From Thermaurantimonas sp046299575 (GTDB lineage Bacteria > Bacteroidota > Bacteroidia > Flavobacteriales > Schleiferiaceae): 64,000 nt of DNA. The DNA is taken from NCBI RefSeq assembly GCF_046299575.1, contig NZ_JBKBHX010000005.1, forward strand, positions 150,259 through 214,258. Reading direction: 5' to 3'. Of this stretch, positions 61,455-64,000 are shown in pieces (position 1 is the stretch's first letter; every line of letters starts with the position of its first letter). The position numbers were made by a program, and so were the translations under genes. The notes under the pieces are model-generated. The model made no database searches. It saw only the letters and a list, made by a program, of their open reading frames with translations, and had not been told where the DNA came from.

Positions 61455-62816
61455 ATGGATAAAAAAATTTACATCCCAGAAAGTGAAACGCCAAAGCAGT
61501 GGTATAACATCCTGGCAGATATGCCCAATAAGCCCATGCCACCCTTGCATCCGGCGACAAAGCAACCCATCAATCCGGCGGATCTTGCCCCGTTATTTCC
61601 TGAAGCTTTGATTAAGCAGGAAATTTCTACAGAACAATTCATTGATATACCGGAAGAGGTTTTGGATATCTATAAATTGTGGAGACCTACTCCGCTAATA
61701 CGTGCATATAATTTGGAGAAAGCATTAGACACGCCAGCGAAGATATACTACAAGTACGAAGGGGTAAGTCCTAGTGGCTCCCATAAGCCGAATACCGCAG
61801 TTGCCCAGGCATATTACAATAAAAAAGAAGGTGTTCGTAAACTTACCACGGAAACAGGTGCAGGACAGTGGGGTACTGCCTTATCATTCGCATGTAATAA
61901 GGTTGGTTTAGAATGTGATGTGTATATGGTGAAGGTCAGTTATGACCAAAAACCCTACAGGAAGGTTATCATGAAAACATTTGGCGCCAATGTCTATGCA
62001 TCGCCTACAGATAGAACTCAGGCCGGTCGCAATATCCTCGAAAAAGACCCGTCCAATCCCGGTAGCTTGGGCATAGCTATTTCAGAAGCCATTGAAATAG
62101 CCGCATCGGATCAGCATACTAAGTATGCGTTGGGAAGTGTGTTGAATCACGTCTTGCTTCACCAGACAATTATAGGTGAGGAGTGTATCAAACAATTAGA
62201 ACTCGCTGGAGATTTTCCCGACATAGTGATTGCACCACTAGGGGGAGGCTCCAATTTTGCGGGAATTTCATTTCCATTTCTCCGATATAATCTGACAGAA
62301 GGCAAAAAGATTAGGTGTATTGCTGCCGAGCCGGCTTCGTGCCCTAAGCTCACCAAAGGCAAGTTTATGTACGACTTTGGAGATACGGCAGGCTATACCC
62401 CTCTTTTACCTATGTTTACATTAGGGCATAACTTCATGCCGGCATCTATTCACGCTGGTGGCTTGAGATATCATGGTGCCAGTGTGTTGTGCAGTCAGCT
62501 TTTAAAAGACGGTCTCATTGAAGCCGTGGCCTTACAACAGACCGAATGTTTTCGTGCCGGACTGCTTTTTGCCCGCACCGAAGGCATACTACCAGCCCCT
62601 GAAGCCACCCACGCCGTAGCCCAAGTGATTCGTGAAGCCCAAGCTGCTAAGGAAGAAGGGCGATCGAAAACCATTTTATTTAACCTATGTGGACATGGCT
62701 ACTTTGATCTTCAGGCATATAATGACTTTTTAGAAGGAAAGATTACTGATCATTATTTAACCGATGAAGAGCTTCAGAGAAACCTGGTAGAATTGGAAAA
62801 ATTTCAACCAGCTTAA
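61455..62816 (+). CDS. Tryptophan synthase beta-like protein, TrpB2
   Basis: A 453-residue PLP enzyme of the TrpB2 type, longer than TrpB1 and with its own N-terminal region (ESETPKQWYNILADMPNKPM). The PLP Lys is in PSGSHKPNTAVAQAYYN, the glycine loop in APLGGGSNFAGISFPF, and ETGAGQWGTAL is present. TrpB2 can make tryptophan from indole and serine but usually does not need TrpA. No other trp genes are nearby, so it may act in indole salvage. Confidence 0.92.
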   Translation: MDKKIYIPESETPKQWYNILADMPNKPMPPLHPATKQPINPADLAPLFPEALIKQEISTEQFIDIPEEVLDIYKLWRPTPLIRAYNLEKALDTPAKIYYKYEGVSPSGSHKPNTAVAQAYYNKKEGVRKLTTETGAGQWGTALSFACNKVGLECDVYMVKVSYDQKPYRKVIMKTFGANVYASPTDRTQAGRNILEKDPSNPGSLGIAISEAIEIAASDQHTKYALGSVLNHVLLHQTIIGEECIKQLELAGDFPDIVIAPLGGGSNFAGISFPFLRYNLTEGKKIRCIAAEPASCPKLTKGKFMYDFGDTAGYTPLLPMFTLGHNFMPASIHAGGLRYHGASVLCSQLLKDGLIEAVALQQTECFRAGLLFARTEGILPAPEATHAVAQVIREAQAAKEEGRSKTILFNLCGHGYFDLQAYNDFLEGKITDHYLTDEELQRNLVELEKFQPA

Positions 62817-62914
62817 AATGGTGGATATATATCAATAATTACTATCACGGTCTCGCCTGATTATTGCTACAGAAAGTTGATTTCAATTAAATATGTATGT
62901 TTTATAAAAATCAT

Positions 62915-62942
62915 AAAAACCCCGTTAATGTCGGGGTTTTTT
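62915..62942 (+). terminator. Terminator after trpB2
   Basis: AAAAACCCCG (62915-62924) pairs with CGGGGTTTTT (62932-62941) around a 7-base loop, followed by more T. It lies 98 bases after the trpB2 stop. Confidence 0.9.
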
Positions 62943-63012
62943 ATTTTACTCAGATGTAAATACCAGTTGAAATTTTAGGCGTTTTTATTCTAATGAGCGT
63001 TGATAAATTTGG

Positions 63013-63582
63013 TTAGAAACCCCAGCCTAATTGAAGACCTAAACTCAGGGTAGTGGGCAGATTACCTCCAAATCTGAATGGAAAAGGAAGAGAGACAGAA
63101 AAATTAGAATTTTTAAGGTGAAAAAGCGTTCTACCTATTACAGGTGTGAATCCCACTTGGCCATTAGATTCAAAAGCTATTCTTGCTGAAAACCCATAAT
63201 GCTCAGAGAAAGTATAGGTAAATCCCGGGTGAAACAAAAGACCAGAAGTAGAAATTAAATTATTGTCTTAAACTAAATGTCCCTTCAGTCGAACACTGGG
63301 AACAAATTCTATTGAAAACGCAAAGTTTTTCGCAACCCAAAAATTTACTCCTACCGGAAAGCCAACGCTATGAAGTGGAAGTATATCCGTATTTCCCTTT
63401 TTAAAATCATAATCTACAATATGCGTGACAACGCTGAAGTACGCTCCTACTCTGGGGTTTGAGATAAATGTTTCCTCGTAATTTTGACCGTAAAGTTTAG
63501 AAGTAAGAGTTGACAGTGAGAGTATTAATGTACAGTAAGCTCTGACATAAAAGAGCTTGTTTTTTGAAAATTGAAATTGCAT
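63013..63582 (-). pseudogene. Outer-membrane beta-barrel protein with in-frame TAA
   Basis: From the Met at 63582 the minus strand encodes a signal peptide (YCTLILSLSTLTSKLYGQ) and a small beta-barrel protein. The frame is interrupted by TAA at 63270-63268 after SVRLKGHLV and then continues to 63013 with LLFHPGFTYTFSEHYGFS, GFTPVIGRTLF and a C-terminal LGLQLGWGF strand. Both parts are needed to form the barrel, so this is one gene of about 190 codons with a nonsense mutation. The family is a Bacteroidota outer-membrane protein type; its function is unknown. Confidence 0.7.
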
Positions 63583-63677
63583 AATAACGCCTAAGTAAGC
63601 GATGCAATAAAATGAATTTTCTATAATCATGCAACAATGTTGCATTTGAAGAGATACGAAAATCCTCATCAAAAAAA

Positions 63678-63702
63678 AATCCCTGACTAAAAGTCAGGGA
63701 TT
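63678..63702 (-). terminator. rRNA operon terminator
   Basis: A perfect 10-bp stem (63678-63687 with 63693-63702) with a 5-base loop. On the minus strand it is followed by a run of nine T. It lies about 30 bases after the 5S rRNA end. Confidence 0.88.
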
Positions 63703-63732
63703 CAATTCAATTTCAAGTCAATAAAGATTAAG

Positions 63733-63843
<111 letters not shown>

Positions 63844-63954
63844 AAGTCGTCTGTGTCAGTTTTTTGATTTGATTTGTTTTGCGTTGTGACTGACACCAAT
63901 TCGGTTTTCGGCCTTTTCCATATCGGCATATGAAGCAGAGATAACGGACTGTGT

Positions 63955-64000
63955 GAGGAAGTTTACGGGTAATTAGTACTGCTCGGCTATGACATTACTG
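63955..64000 (-). rRNA. rrl: 23S ribosomal RNA, 3' end only
   Basis: The minus strand here reads GCAGTACTAATTACCCGT, which matches the conserved 3' end of 23S rRNA (GGTACTAATGAACCGT in E. coli). The gene continues beyond the window. The mature 3' end is estimated at about 63955. Confidence 0.82.

Overview
The window comes from a member of the Bacteroidota, most likely the order Flavobacteriales. Several signs agree: promoters of the TTG-N17-23-TAnnTTTG type, a type IX secretion (CHU_C) sorting domain, an S46 dipeptidyl-peptidase, a DUF5683 gene behind parAB, a primase that has lost most zinc ligands as is usual in Flavobacteriia, an exosortase-F-associated membrane protein, and HYC_CC_PP, WbqC and DUF4254 family genes. 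I see no tRNA and no CRISPR array. One rRNA operon (23S 3' end, 5S) enters from the right edge on the minus strand.

Layout. 1-5 kb: the end of a DUF4139 gene, the rpsF-rpsR-rplI ribosomal operon, gatC and argS. 5-16 kb: an exported S46 peptidase (minus), an exonuclease/GIY-YIG fusion, an amidohydrolase lipoprotein, a Tat-exported nucleotidase-like phosphoesterase with a porin, and a large T9SS-exported Fn3 protein. 16.5-20.5 kb: a small membrane protein/HTH pair with a palindromic operator, rlmD, and an AT-rich patch with a degenerate nucleotidyltransferase-like gene and a broken methyltransferase. 20.5-27 kb: the parA-parB-DUF5683-dapB-lepB-wbqC run. 27-31 kb (minus): DUF2452, gatA, tatA and a JmjC/cupin_8 gene. 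31-35 kb: a PafA-type phosphatase and an alpha-amylase lipoprotein. 35-38.6 kb: an unusual duplicated locus in which the amylase 3' end, a CTTT microsatellite, a start-site hairpin and a lipoprotein signal peptide occur twice, each time leading into a different Cys-rich lipoprotein. The second copy is split by an insert carrying a PIN toxin and a small partner. 38.6-54 kb: housekeeping and envelope genes (dnaG, exosortase-associated protein, lpxH-like, glycosyltransferases, mtaB, purQ, cysC, scoB, an aminotransferase-DUF4254-GT9 operon). 54-56.4 kb: an AT-rich island with an intact VWA gene and a DUF932 gene broken by four in-frame stops and a frameshift. 56.4-60 kb: a heavy-metal (probably copper) operon, HYC_CC_PP, HMA protein and TonB receptor, interrupted by a GC-rich hairpin element. 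60-64 kb: NDH-2-like dehydrogenase, TrpB2, a nonsense-interrupted outer-membrane protein and the rRNA operon end.

A recurring theme is genes that are intact except for single stops or one-base shifts: positions 16684, 20295, about 20010, about 38180, about 51127, 55476/55605/55677/55788 and 63268. Some shifts lie in short A runs and could be assembly errors. The nonsense codons, mostly TAA, look more like real decay in accessory genes. The most unusual structures are the repeated leader/lipoprotein locus, the candidate terminator/antiterminator RNA at 43.1-43.3 kb, the palindromic operator at 16.57 kb and the dead DUF932 gene beside a live VWA gene.
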